This document shows positions 1 to 8,467 of a DNA stretch of 64,000 nucleotides, in pieces. The stretch lies in assembly GCF_900107455.1 (NCBI RefSeq), contig NZ_FNQB01000003.1, positions 1,880,709 to 1,944,708 on the forward strand, read 5' to 3'. Source of the DNA: Asanoa ishikariensis (lineage in GTDB: Bacteria > Actinomycetota > Actinomycetes > Mycobacteriales > Micromonosporaceae). Position 1 is the stretch's first letter. Every line of letters starts with the position of its first letter. The notes below the pieces were generated by a model. It did no database searches, was not told where the DNA came from, and saw only the letters and a program-made list of their open reading frames with translations. Both the position numbers and the translations under genes were made by a program.

Positions 1-483
1 CGGACGCTGTCCCGGCAGCACCTGGACAAGCCGTTCACGGTCTCGTTGGGCGGGCAGGAGTTCACGGTCGGCTACGAGCCCGCCGAGTCGACCAGCGGGC
101 TGTTCGGCGGCAACTCCAACTGGCGCGGGCCGATCTGGCTGCCCACGAACTTCCTGCTGATCGGGGCGCTGCGGGAGTTCGCCTCCTTCTTCGGTACCGA
201 CCTGCTGGTCGAGTACCCGACCGGTTCCGGGTCGAAGCTGCCGCTGCACGAGATCGCCGACGACCTCTCGCGGCGGCTGATCGGCCTGTTCACCCGGGAC
301 CGCAACGGGCGGCGAGCGATCTACGGCGCGTGCGAGCTGTTCCAGACCCACCCGGACTGGCGGGACCTGATCTCGTTCCCGGAGTACTTCCACGGCGACA
401 ACGGCGCCGGTCTCGGCGCCTGGCACCAGACGGGCTGGACCGCCCTGGTCGCGGACCTGATCCTGACCGTTCGCCGCCCATAG
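1..483 (+). CDS. GH63-like glycoside hydrolase, C-terminal fragment
   Basis: The reading frame is open from base 1, so only the last 160 residues are in the window. The segment around residues 40-60 (GNSNWRGPIWLPTNFLLIGA) is typical of the (alpha/alpha)6-barrel domain of GH63/MGH1-type glycosidases, a group that includes glucosylglycerate and mannosylglycerate hydrolases and uncharacterised glucosidases. The fragment ends with the usual WHQTGWTALVA segment, so the C terminus is intact. The substrate cannot be told from this part. The stop is 16 nt before the next gene on the same strand, which may be co-transcribed. Confidence 0.75.
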   Translation, partial: RTLSRQHLDKPFTVSLGGQEFTVGYEPAESTSGLFGGNSNWRGPIWLPTNFLLIGALREFASFFGTDLLVEYPTGSGSKLPLHEIADDLSRRLIGLFTRDRNGRRAIYGACELFQTHPDWRDLISFPEYFHGDNGAGLGAWHQTGWTALVADLILTVRRP

Positions 484-499
484 GGGGCACTATGGGGGA

Positions 500-1483
500 A
501 TGGAGGCTTCCGTCGCGTTGCGTCCGGTCGACGGTGTGCACGTCACGACGTTGATCGACAACTACACCGACGTGCTGCTGCCCGACGAGGGCCCGATCCG
601 GCGGTGGGGTGCGATCGGCACCGGCGGCCGCGCCGCGCCGGTGCCCGACTCGATCTCGATCTCCGGTCAGACGGTCGACGGGCTGCGCGCCGAGCACGGC
701 TTCTCGGCGCTGGTGGAGCTCCGGGTCGCGGGGGCCGTCCGACGGATCCTGTTCGACGCCGGTGTGACGCCCGACGGGCTGATCGGCAACCTGGACCGGC
801 TGGAGCTGCGGCCGGACTCGTTCGAGTCGATCGTCTTCAGCCACGGGCACTTCGACCACGTGATGGGCCTCGACGGGGTGGCGCGCCGGCTCGGCTCGAC
901 CAACATGCCCGTCTACCTGCACCCGGACTTCTGGCGGCAACGGCGGCTCGTCTCCGGCCCCGACCGCGCGTTCGAGCTTCCGGTGCCGTCGCGTTCGGCG
1001 ATCGAGGGCGTCGGCTTCTCGATCATCGAGGGCCGCCAACCGTCGTACCTGCTGGACGGGATGTTGCTGGTCACCGGCGAGGTCGACCGGACCGTGCCCT
1101 TCGAGCAGGGCCTTCCCAACCACCAGGCGTACGTGTCCGGGGAGTGGCAGCCGGACCCGCTGATCCACGACGACCAGGCGCTCGTGCTCCACGTGGCGGG
1201 CAAGGGTTTGGTCATCCTGACCGGCTGCGGCCACGCCGGGGTGGTCAACATCGTCCGCTACGCGCGCCGACTGACGGGCGTCGACCAGGTGTACGCGGTG
1301 CTGGGCGGCTTCCACCTGCGCGCCGGCCCGGTGGTCACCGAGACGGTGACGGCGCTGGCCGAGCTGTCGCCAGCGCTGCTGGTCCCGTCGCACTGCACGT
1401 CGTGGACGGCGCAGCAGGCGCTGGCCGCGGCGATGCCCGACGCGACCCGGCCCAACACCGTCGGCACGCGGTTCGAGCTCTAG
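500..1483 (+). CDS. MBL-fold metallo-hydrolase (COG1237-like)
   Basis: 327 residues. Metal-binding motif FSHGHFDHVMGL (HxHxDH, about residues 114-119) and a later TGCGHAGVVN segment place it in the metallo-beta-lactamase branch annotated as 7,8-dihydropterin-6-methyl-4-(beta-D-ribofuranosyl)-aminobenzene-5-phosphate synthase-like. That enzyme name comes from archaeal methanopterin work and probably does not describe the substrate here. The ATG at 500 has G-rich sequence just upstream but no well-spaced ribosome binding site; an in-frame GTG lies a few codons in. The stop codon overlaps that of the convergent small gene in a shared CTAG. Confidence 0.8.
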   Translation: MEASVALRPVDGVHVTTLIDNYTDVLLPDEGPIRRWGAIGTGGRAAPVPDSISISGQTVDGLRAEHGFSALVELRVAGAVRRILFDAGVTPDGLIGNLDRLELRPDSFESIVFSHGHFDHVMGLDGVARRLGSTNMPVYLHPDFWRQRRLVSGPDRAFELPVPSRSAIEGVGFSIIEGRQPSYLLDGMLLVTGEVDRTVPFEQGLPNHQAYVSGEWQPDPLIHDDQALVLHVAGKGLVILTGCGHAGVVNIVRYARRLTGVDQVYAVLGGFHLRAGPVVTETVTALAELSPALLVPSHCTSWTAQQALAAAMPDATRPNTVGTRFEL

Positions 1484-1692
1484 GTCTTCTTCTTCTTGTC
1501 GTCGTCCTCGTCGCGGCCGCCCTCGATCGCGCTGACGATGGCGCCGGTGATGTCGCCGGCCGGGACCGCGATCTCCTCGCCCTCCGAGGCCTCTTCCTCG
1601 GACAGGTTCGGCTCAGGCCCGGTGGCGGCGCCCGCGAAACCGAACTCGTTGGGCTCGTTGGGCTCTTCGTCTCTTTCCTTGGGGTCACCCAT
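1480..1692 (-). CDS. Small acidic hypothetical protein
   Basis: 70 residues, dominated by Glu/Asp/Pro in the first half (MGDPKERDEEPNEPNEFG) and ending in DEDDDKKKKT. No domain or membrane segment is visible, and it is probably disordered. A short apolar stretch (AVPAGDITGAIVSAIEGG) could be an amphipathic helix. It converges on the MBL gene and shares its CTAG stop. I do not recognise the family. Codon positions fit a real high-G+C gene and the ATG is preceded by GGGGGAGGC, a good ribosome binding site. Confidence 0.55.
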   Translation of the reverse strand: MGDPKERDEEPNEPNEFGFAGAATGPEPNLSEEEASEGEEIAVPAGDITGAIVSAIEGGRDEDDDKKKKT

Positions 1693-1738
1693 GCCTCCCC
1701 CCTACCCCACCTGGGAGGTTGGATGCGCGACCTCGTGG

Positions 1739-2335
1739 TCATTCGCCCCGGTCGAGCCCGTAGAGGGTGAGCGCGTCGGGGTTGTCCAGGTGGTTGCCAT
1801 CGGCGACCGCGTCGCAGGCGATGTCGACGATCTCGTCCTTGTGCGCGAGCAGATAAGGACGCGCCCCGACGTCGGACTTGGCCAGCGTGGCCACCCCAGC
1901 CCAGTGCCGGCGCCCGAGCAGCATCGGGTAGCTGCGCAGCCCGTCATAGGTGGCGCAGACCAACGCACCGGGGTGCGGCAGCAGGGCCACCCGCCGGGCC
2001 GCCTCTACGGTCACCCCCGGCATGTCGACGGTGAGCACGAGCGCGGCGTCCGCCTCGTCGTCCTCCAGGGCTTCGAGCCCTTTTCGGAGACTGGACCCGA
2101 GCCCGGTCCCCCACGCCTTGTCGACCACGACGGTGGTGCCGGTGAGCGCGGCCGCGCCGCGCACCTGGTTGGCCGCGGCGCCCAGCACCACGACCAACGG
2201 CGCACAGCCGACCTCACGGGCGATCTCACACACCGAGTCGACCAGGAGCGCGTCACCTTGCCTCAGCAACGCCTCCGGGCCTCCGATGCGCCGACCGCCA
2301 CCGGCAGCAACCACAATCCCCGCGATCCGTCCCAC
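1739..2335 (-). CDS. MobA-like NTP transferase
   Basis: 198 residues. The N terminus reads IVVAAGGGRRIGG, the nucleotide-binding loop of the MobA/MocA nucleotidyltransferase family that transfers CMP or GMP to molybdenum cofactor or makes other nucleotide-linked products. LVLTVDMPGVT around residue 100 supplies the metal-binding Asp. The loop continues PEALL where the family normally has PKALL, so the conserved Lys is replaced by Glu; activity may be altered. No molybdoenzyme or cofactor gene is nearby, so the product cannot be named. Confidence 0.8.
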   Translation of the reverse strand: MGRIAGIVVAAGGGRRIGGPEALLRQGDALLVDSVCEIAREVGCAPLVVVLGAAANQVRGAAALTGTTVVVDKAWGTGLGSSLRKGLEALEDDEADAALVLTVDMPGVTVEAARRVALLPHPGALVCATYDGLRSYPMLLGRRHWAGVATLAKSDVGARPYLLAHKDEIVDIACDAVADGNHLDNPDALTLYGLDRGE

Positions 2336-2614
2336 GCCAGCCTCCGCACGGCGACCGAATCGATACGCCTAGCAGTCTCACCACTCACAGTGGCCACACG
2401 CACCCCACGAGTCGCCTATCCGACGAGGCCGAGCGGTCGCGGCGCGGGCCGGGCCGGGGTCCCCGCGCGTGTCGCGCATAGATGCCGATGTGTTCGAGGA
2501 GCGAACGTGTTTTCGCATGTGCCTACATGCGAAAACATGTGCGCTCCGGGAAGACACCACCGCCAGGCACTGACCCGCCCGCGCGGGCGACACGACAGTG
2601 CGACCCGATGCGCG
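2336..2614. other. Intergenic region with a palindrome
   Basis: 279 bases between the MobA-like gene start (minus strand) and the polymerase stop (minus strand). The half next to the MobA-like gene would carry its promoter. The rest holds a small hairpin GTTCG-aggag-CGAAC (2492-2506) and the 30-bp palindrome at 2508-2537. I see no convincing gene. Confidence 0.5.
2508..2537. repeat. 30-bp palindrome, 12-bp arms, 6-nt spacer
   Basis: Perfect inverted repeat TGTTTTCGCATG - tgccta - CATGCGAAAACA about 80 nt past the polymerase stop. Its architecture, spacer and flank resemble those of the palindrome at 60111-60148, which also lies just past the end of a minus-strand gene. It may act as a terminator stem, be a dispersed repeat, or be a protein-binding site. 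Confidence 0.7.
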
Positions 2615-4279
2615 TTACTTGGCCTCCGCGTAGCACTCGACCGCTACCGCTTCCATCGGGAAGCGGACCTCTGTGTCGCCGAACAGGGTCGCGGTGGCGC
2701 GGGCGCCGGCCGTGTGGACCGCCTCGATGACCGACTCCGCCTGGTCGGCCGGGCAGTGCACGAGCACCTCGTCGTGCTGGAAGAGGACCAGCTCCGCGGG
2801 CGTGCCCGCCAGCGCCGTGCGCAGCGTCGCCAGCAGGGCCAGCGCCCACTCGGCCGCCGTGGCCTGGATGACGAAGTTGCGGGTGAAGCGGCCCCGAGCC
2901 CTCGACCGGCCCGCGTCGGGTGCGTCGACCGTCTCGTAGCCCGACTCCCCCATCGAGACCGACACCGACGACGGCGGGCACGTGCGGCCCAGCCACGACC
3001 GGACCAGGCCGCCGCCCTCGCCGGTGCGGGCCGCGCTCTCGACATAGTCGAACGCCGTCGGATAGTGCGTGCGCAGCGCCGCCAGGGCGGGGATGGCCGC
3101 GCCGCCGGTCTGGCCGTACATCGCGCCCAGCATGGCGACCTTGGCCTTGGCGCGGTCGCCGTCGAAGGCGTCGTTGGCCAGCGCCGCGTAGAGGTCGCCG
3201 GCCCGGCCGGCGGCGGCCAGGCGGGCGTCGCCGGAGACCGCGGCCAGCACGCGCGGCTCGAGCTGGGCGGCGTCGGCCACCACCAGGCGCCAGCCCGGGT
3301 CGGCGATCACCGCGCGGCGGACCACCTTGGGGATCTGCAGCGCTCCCCCGCCCCTGCTGGCCCAGCGGCCCGAGACCACGCCGCCCGGCACGTATTCGGC
3401 TCGGAAGCGGCCCTCGTGGACCCAGGCGTCGCGCCACGCCCAGCCGTGTGCCGTCCAGATGCGGAACAGCTCCTTGTAGGCGAGGACCGGGCGGATCGCC
3501 GGGTGGTCGATGTGCTGCAGCGTCCAGGATCGGGTGTTGGGCACGTCGACGCCGGCCCGGTGGAAGGCTTTGAGCAGCTCGCCGGGCGACTCCGGGTGCA
3601 GGTAGCGCACACCGAAAGCGGCGGCGATCTCGGCCGCCAGCGTCACCAGCTTGGCCGGCGGGCCGCCGACCGCGGACGGGGGCCCCAGCATCGAGCGGAG
3701 CAGCTCGTCGTGCACGTCGGCCCGCCACGGCAACCCCGTGAAGCCCATCTCGGCCGCGACCAGGGCACCCGCTGACTCGGCCGCCACCAGCAGGCGGAAC
3801 CGCCCCGGCGAGGTGGGCACCGCGGCCATCCGGGCGCGCTGGTCCGCGTAGACCGTGAGGAGGTCTTCCAGCGAGACCGGCGGAGCGGCCTGCGGCGCCT
3901 CGAACAGCGAGCCCTGCGCGTCACCGGGCGGCGATGCGGCGACCGCCGGCGGGTCGGGCGGCACGGGCGTGCCGCGCAGCCGGGCCAGAGCGGCACCGAC
4001 CGAGCGCGGCGCGCCCCACGCGCCGGCCGAGCCCAGCAGCAGCGCCTCGGTGAGCTCGACGTCGTGGCAGCGCTCGACCCGGACGCCGGCGGCGAGCAAC
4101 CGCGGGTAGAGAGCGGGAGTCGACGGCCAGATCCAGCGGGGCCGGGCCGACGACTCCCAGGAGGCCACCGCGGTGGCCAGCGACGGCGCGCTCACGGCAG
4201 GACCGGTTGGGCGACCCCCGTCGTCGAGCGGCAGGAGCCGACCCGACCCGCCCTCCCCCGGAACCGCCGCGACCAGCAC
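2615..4279 (-). CDS. Family A DNA polymerase without 5' nuclease, probably exonuclease-dead
   Basis: 554 residues with the proposed GTG start. Polymerase motif A reads VVADAAQLEPRVLA (about 335-348), a variant of DYSQIELR keeping the Asp and Glu. The O-helix is RAKAKVAMLGAMYGQ (about 374-389, with Arg, Lys, Tyr-Gly) and motif C is LFQHDEVLVH (about 500). There is no 5' nuclease domain, and I see no DxE proofreading motif in the N-terminal third, although this actinobacterial group is usually annotated as bifunctional 3'-5' exonuclease/polymerase. The frame runs further upstream into ngcG, but coding-like sequence begins at VLVAAVPGEG. The start lies 29 nt after ngcG, so it may be the last gene of that transcript. 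Its role is probably repair or translesion synthesis (inference). Confidence 0.85.
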   Translation of the reverse strand: MLVAAVPGEGGSGRLLPLDDGGRPTGPAVSAPSLATAVASWESSARPRWIWPSTPALYPRLLAAGVRVERCHDVELTEALLLGSAGAWGAPRSVGAALARLRGTPVPPDPPAVAASPPGDAQGSLFEAPQAAPPVSLEDLLTVYADQRARMAAVPTSPGRFRLLVAAESAGALVAAEMGFTGLPWRADVHDELLRSMLGPPSAVGGPPAKLVTLAAEIAAAFGVRYLHPESPGELLKAFHRAGVDVPNTRSWTLQHIDHPAIRPVLAYKELFRIWTAHGWAWRDAWVHEGRFRAEYVPGGVVSGRWASRGGGALQIPKVVRRAVIADPGWRLVVADAAQLEPRVLAAVSGDARLAAAGRAGDLYAALANDAFDGDRAKAKVAMLGAMYGQTGGAAIPALAALRTHYPTAFDYVESAARTGEGGGLVRSWLGRTCPPSSVSVSMGESGYETVDAPDAGRSRARGRFTRNFVIQATAAEWALALLATLRTALAGTPAELVLFQHDEVLVHCPADQAESVIEAVHTAGARATATLFGDTEVRFPMEAVAVECYAEAK

Positions 4280-4308
4280 GAGGTCATCTAACCCCAGAGG
4301 TACGACAA

Positions 4309-5262
4309 CTACTTCGTGATGCTGCCCGTCAGGCCCGCCTGGACCTGGCGCTGGAAGATGATGTAGACCGCGAGCACCGGGAGCATCGCCATGGTGAGGC
4401 CGGCGAACATGCCCGACCAGTCGGACCGGTAACCCTGGTTGACCGACAGGTCGATCAGGGCCTGCGCGATCGGCGCCTTCTTCGTCTCGCCGCTCTCGGG
4501 CTGCATCAGCAGGACCGGCAGGTACCACTGGTTCCACTGGCCGATGACGTTGAAGATGCCGATGCTGATCAGGCCCGGCTTGGCCATCGGCAGCATGACC
4601 CGGAAGAACAGCGCGGTGTGCGAGCAGCCGTCGACCAACCCAGCCTCCGCGACCGTCGAGGGCAGCGTGCGGAAGAACGAGTGCATGAAGAAGACGGTGA
4701 ACGACAGCGACCAGGCGACGTAGACGAGGATCAGCATCGCGTACTGGTTGTGTCCGAGGAACGGCAGGATCTTGCCCATGTTGTCGATGCCCTTGTAGAG
4801 CGGCACCGCGGCCATGTAGACGGGCAGCGTCAGACCGGCCAGGAACATGTAGTAGATGACGCGGTTGCCGGGGAACTCGTACCGTGCCAGCACGTACGCG
4901 GCCATCGAACCGAGCAGCATCGTGAAGAACACGCCGCCACCGACGATGATGATCGTGTCGAGGAAGACGTCGTTGAAGTGGCCGTTGGACCAGGCCCGGG
5001 AGAAGTTGTCCCAGTGCAGGCCGTCCGGGATCATCGACAGCGGGTTGCGGATGATCTCAGCGTCGGACTTGAACGACGACATGACGACCCACAACAGCGG
5101 AAGCACCACCATGGCGCCCCACACGATGAGGAACAGGTGCGAGAAACCGCTGACCGCGACGTCGCCGACCGAGGAGCCCTTGGGGCCGGAGCGACCCTTG
5201 CCGGGCGGCGGCGGCTGCACGCCTACGGTGCCCGTCGCGGGTGGCGTGGTGACCGTGCTCAT
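4309..5262 (-). CDS. ngcG: Sugar ABC transporter permease (NgcG-like)
   Basis: 317 residues, MalG-type inner-membrane permease of the CUT1 family. About six membrane helices begin at VSGFSHLFLIVWGAMVVLPL. The EAA loop that contacts the ATPase reads EAGLVDGCSHTALFFRVMLP. The first 35 residues are a Pro/Gly-rich cytoplasmic tail. It lies 10 nt after the upstream permease, and the ATG has a GGAG at good spacing. With NgcE and NgcF it would import N-acetylglucosamine or chitobiose. No ATPase gene is present; in Streptomyces the shared ATPase MsiK serves such systems. Confidence 0.88.
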   Translation of the reverse strand: MSTVTTPPATGTVGVQPPPPGKGRSGPKGSSVGDVAVSGFSHLFLIVWGAMVVLPLLWVVMSSFKSDAEIIRNPLSMIPDGLHWDNFSRAWSNGHFNDVFLDTIIIVGGGVFFTMLLGSMAAYVLARYEFPGNRVIYYMFLAGLTLPVYMAAVPLYKGIDNMGKILPFLGHNQYAMLILVYVAWSLSFTVFFMHSFFRTLPSTVAEAGLVDGCSHTALFFRVMLPMAKPGLISIGIFNVIGQWNQWYLPVLLMQPESGETKKAPIAQALIDLSVNQGYRSDWSGMFAGLTMAMLPVLAVYIIFQRQVQAGLTGSITK

Positions 5263-5272
5263 GCCATCGCTC

Positions 5273-6214
5273 CTAGTATTCGATCCGCTCGCGGCGGGTG
5301 ACCCGCAGCTGCACGGCGGCGAGCAACAGGGTGAAGATGCCGAGTGCGACCGCGATCGCGCAGGCGTACCCGAACTGGCCCTTGTTGAACGCGGTGAAGT
5401 TGATCACCGAGGCGAACACCTCGCTGGCGTGGTCCGGCCCGCCCTGGCTCGGCGTCATGACGTAGACCAGCGCGTACATGTCGAGCGCGATGAAGCCCAG
5501 ATAGACCCAGGCCACCGAGACCGAGTCGCGCAGCAGCGGCAGCGTGATGCGGAAGAACGTCTTGACCCGGGTGGCGCCGTCGAGCGTGGCGGCTTCGAAG
5601 ATGTCCTTCGGGATGGACTGCATGGCCGCCGAGAACAGCACCATGTAGAAACCGGTGCCGCCCCAGACCGCGATGAGCAACAACCACCAGAGCACGGTGG
5701 GTACGCCGAGGAACGGCGTGGGGTCGGCGACGAACTGCAGCGGCTTCTCGGGGTCGACCAGGCCGATCTTCATCAGGATCCCGTTGAGCAGGCCCTGCTC
5801 GTCGCCTCGGTAGATCGCCTGCCACATGATGGCGATCAGCACCAGCGAGAGCACCTGTGGGAAGAAGAAGACCACCTTGTAGAAGCTTGAGCCCCAGACG
5901 CCCCGGACCCCGGCCCTGCTCCCGCGTCCACCCACGTTGAGGAGGAACGCGAAGAGCAGGGCCAGCGCGATCGTGAAGACCGGCACGGTGACCAGGAAGA
6001 ACACGCTATGCCAGAAGGCTTTGCGGATCAGCTCGTCCTTGACCAGCCGGACGTAGTTGTCCAGCCCGACGAACTCCTGTGTGTCGGAGTAGCCGCCCCA
6101 GTTCGTGAGCGAGTAACCGATGTCCTGGGCGTAGGGCCACAGCACGTAGAACACGTACAGGCCTACAGGCAGGACCAGAAAACTCGCGACGAAGCGGGCT
6201 TTACCGTGCCGCAT
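5273..6214 (-). CDS. ngcF: Sugar ABC transporter permease (NgcF-like)
   Basis: 313 residues from the ATG giving MRHGKARFVASFL; the open frame continues upstream inside ngcE but does not look coding there. MalF-type permease with about six helices (FVASFLVLPVGLYVFYVL, VFFLVTVPVFTIALALLFAF and others) and EAA loop EAATLDGATRVKTFFRITLP. It starts 14 nt after the ngcE stop and ends 10 nt before ngcG, so the three genes form one operon. It forms the membrane channel with NgcG. Confidence 0.88.
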   Translation of the reverse strand: MRHGKARFVASFLVLPVGLYVFYVLWPYAQDIGYSLTNWGGYSDTQEFVGLDNYVRLVKDELIRKAFWHSVFFLVTVPVFTIALALLFAFLLNVGGRGSRAGVRGVWGSSFYKVVFFFPQVLSLVLIAIMWQAIYRGDEQGLLNGILMKIGLVDPEKPLQFVADPTPFLGVPTVLWWLLLIAVWGGTGFYMVLFSAAMQSIPKDIFEAATLDGATRVKTFFRITLPLLRDSVSVAWVYLGFIALDMYALVYVMTPSQGGPDHASEVFASVINFTAFNKGQFGYACAIAVALGIFTLLLAAVQLRVTRRERIEY

Positions 6215-6228
6215 CTCGACTATCCGTT

Positions 6229-7656
6229 CTAGGCGTCGCGGGTGAACTTCTTGATGGCACTGTCGCCGGCAACCTTGTCGGTGGCCGCCTGGAGCGTATC
6301 GGCGAACTTGGCAGCGGTCATGCGGCCGGCCATGAGCTCGCCGATCGCGTTCTGCTCCGCCTTGTCGATGTCGGCGTACCAGTCGGGGTGCTTGAAGGAG
6401 ACCAGCTCGCCGCTGGCCTTCTTCATAACCTCGCCGGCCGAGACCAGCGCCGTCGAGTTGGTGACCTTGTCGCCCGAGCCGGCCCGCGAGGAGAGCGAGC
6501 TCGTCAGTTCGGCGAACTTGCCGGCGCCCTCGACGGAGAACATGGCGCGGAGGAACTCCATGCCAGCCGCCGCGTTGGCCGCCTTCTTCGGAACGATCCA
6601 GTTCTCGCCGGAGCCGGCGAAGACGGCGCCCTTGGCCTTGTCGGCCGCGCTGACGCCCCAGAAGTTGGCCAGCTTCATCTGGAAGCCCGACGGGATCGTC
6701 TGGCGCATCTCGTTCTCGAGCCACGTGCCGCACGGCAGCAGGGCGGCCTTGCCGTCCAGGAACGCCTGCTGCGACTCGGTGTGGGTCAGCGTCGCGCTGC
6801 CGGGCAGGGTGTAGCCGTCCTTGACCAGCTTCTCGGTCGCCTCGAGGGCGGCCATGACCTCAGGCGTCTTCCAGCAACCCGGCTTGAGGTTGTCGATGTC
6901 GACGACCGCGGACTTGCCGCCGGACTGCCAGATCCAGCTCATGATCGCCCAGCGCATGTAGTACGGGAACTTGCCCGCGAACGCGAACGGCGCGACGCCG
7001 GCCGACTTGATCTTCGGTGCGAGCGTGAAGAACTCGTCGAAGGTCGTCGGAGCCGTCCAGCCGTTCTTGTCGAACAGCGCCTGGTTGTACCAGACACCGA
7101 ACACCGTGTACGCGTAGTTGAGGACGAGCACCTTGCCGTCGAACGTGCCGTCGTTGATGGTGCCCGGCAGCAGGGTGTCGCGCACCTTGACGTTGGGGTC
7201 GTCCCAGCTCGGTGCGTCCAGCAGCGGCGTGAGCTCGGTCAGCGCGCCCTCGTTGACCAGCGTGTCGAGCGCCATGATGTCGGCGCCGGCGTTGTTGATC
7301 AGGTCGGCGGGCGTGGTGCTGAACTTCGGCTGCTGCTCGGTCTTGATCTTCAGGGTGGAGCTCAGGTTGACGGTGACGTTCGCGTGCTTCTTGTTGAAGA
7401 CGGTCACGTCGAACTTGGCGTACGCGTCGCCGAGGCCGCCGTTGAAGACGACCACGTCGACCTTGCCGGTGTCAGCGACACCGAGCGGGTTGTCGTTCGT
7501 CTTGGCCCCGGTGTCGGCCTTGTCATCCCCCGTGGAACTGCCGGCGCATGCGGAGAGCAGGCCGACGGCGGGGGTGGCGAGCAGACCGGCGGCCGCCGTA
7601 CCGCGCAACAGCGAGCGGCGACTGAGGTCCGACGTGCTGTCGGGGAGTTGCGACAT
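6229..7656 (-). CDS. ngcE: N-acetylglucosamine/chitobiose-binding lipoprotein (NgcE-like)
   Basis: 475 residues. The start is the ATG preceded by GAGGAG at good spacing. Tat signal SRRSLLRG (Arg13-Arg14) followed by lipobox LLSAC (Cys37): a twin-arginine-exported lipoprotein. The mature part matches the NgcE type of substrate-binding protein in my recollection: PADLINNAGADIMALDTLV, APSWDDPNVKVRDTLLPGT, YTVFGVWYNQALF. In Streptomyces this protein binds GlcNAc and N,N'-diacetylchitobiose. It lies 28 nt after the SIS-domain gene, and its permeases follow directly. The SIS/RpiR neighbours support an amino-sugar ligand. Confidence 0.87.
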   Translation of the reverse strand: MSQLPDSTSDLSRRSLLRGTAAAGLLATPAVGLLSACAGSSTGDDKADTGAKTNDNPLGVADTGKVDVVVFNGGLGDAYAKFDVTVFNKKHANVTVNLSSTLKIKTEQQPKFSTTPADLINNAGADIMALDTLVNEGALTELTPLLDAPSWDDPNVKVRDTLLPGTINDGTFDGKVLVLNYAYTVFGVWYNQALFDKNGWTAPTTFDEFFTLAPKIKSAGVAPFAFAGKFPYYMRWAIMSWIWQSGGKSAVVDIDNLKPGCWKTPEVMAALEATEKLVKDGYTLPGSATLTHTESQQAFLDGKAALLPCGTWLENEMRQTIPSGFQMKLANFWGVSAADKAKGAVFAGSGENWIVPKKAANAAAGMEFLRAMFSVEGAGKFAELTSSLSSRAGSGDKVTNSTALVSAGEVMKKASGELVSFKHPDWYADIDKAEQNAIGELMAGRMTAAKFADTLQAATDKVAGDSAIKKFTRDA

Positions 7657-7684
7657 CTTGTCTCCTCGATTCAATCGATCGGGG

Positions 7685-8467
7685 TCATGCGGTACGCCGG
7701 AGACGCCCGGCATACCGCGATTCGAGGGCGTGGTTGTGCGCGTCCCCACCGGGGACGTTGGCGGAGAGGTAGATAGGGGGAACCTCTCCGAGTTGGTGGA
7801 ACCGTCGTACGACCTCAGCGGTCAACAACTGCGCCAACAGCGCGGCGGTGACCGACGAGACCGCACAGACCGTGCCGCCGTCGTGCGTCGGCAGCAGTGC
7901 GTCGCCGTACGGCGCGCCGTTGTCCAGCACGACGTCAGCGAGGTCGGACAACCGCCGACCCGACGGGTGGCGCGGTGCCACCCGGGTTGTGTGCGCCACC
8001 GAGGTGACCGCGATCAGCGGGTGACCGCGTTCTTTCACGAGGGACGCCAGTTCGACGACCGAACCGTTGATCCCGGACTGGGAGGCCACCACGAACACGT
8101 CCTGTGGCTGCGGCCGGGCCAGCTCGTAGATCTGGTGCGCGATGCCGGGGTCACGCTCGAGCTTGGGATCGCCGAGCACGTCGCGGTGTGCGTCGCCGTG
8201 CAGCACCAGGTCGTGGATGTCGAGCCGGTTGGTCGGCACGAGCCCGCCGGCCCGGCCGACCAGGTCCGCGGCGAACGCGGCGGAGTGTCCGGCGCCGAAC
8301 GCCTGGAGCACGCCCCCGGCGCGCAGGCTGTCGGCGATCAGGTCCGCGGCGCGCGCCAGGTCGTCGGTCTGCGCGAGCAGACCGTCGAGCAGCGGGCGCA
8401 CGGCGTCGGCGTAGTTGCGGGCGGACACGCCCGCCATGGCCGGCAGCGGCGGAGTCGAGGTCGTCAC
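7685..8467 (-). CDS. SIS-domain sugar-phosphate protein (UPF0309-like)
   Basis: 260 residues from a GTG that overlaps the RpiR stop (GTGA, 8464-8467), which implies translational coupling. One SIS domain: AFGAGHSAAFAADLVGRAGG (about 58-77) and VVASQSGINGSVVELA. The C terminus GGDAHNHALESRYAGRL is typical of the UPF0309 group. SIS domains bind phosphosugars. Next to an amino-sugar importer it is probably an isomerase, etherase or ligand-binding protein in GlcNAc or MurNAc metabolism, but the reaction is unknown. Confidence 0.85.
   Translation of the reverse strand: MTTSTPPLPAMAGVSARNYADAVRPLLDGLLAQTDDLARAADLIADSLRAGGVLQAFGAGHSAAFAADLVGRAGGLVPTNRLDIHDLVLHGDAHRDVLGDPKLERDPGIAHQIYELARPQPQDVFVVASQSGINGSVVELASLVKERGHPLIAVTSVAHTTRVAPRHPSGRRLSDLADVVLDNGAPYGDALLPTHDGGTVCAVSSVTAALLAQLLTAEVVRRFHQLGEVPPIYLSANVPGGDAHNHALESRYAGRLRRTA

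Noticed and set aside
1496..3775. Plus-strand open frame of about 760 codons
   Set aside because: Antisense to three well-supported minus-strand genes; composition is Arg/Gly/Ala-rich without a domain.
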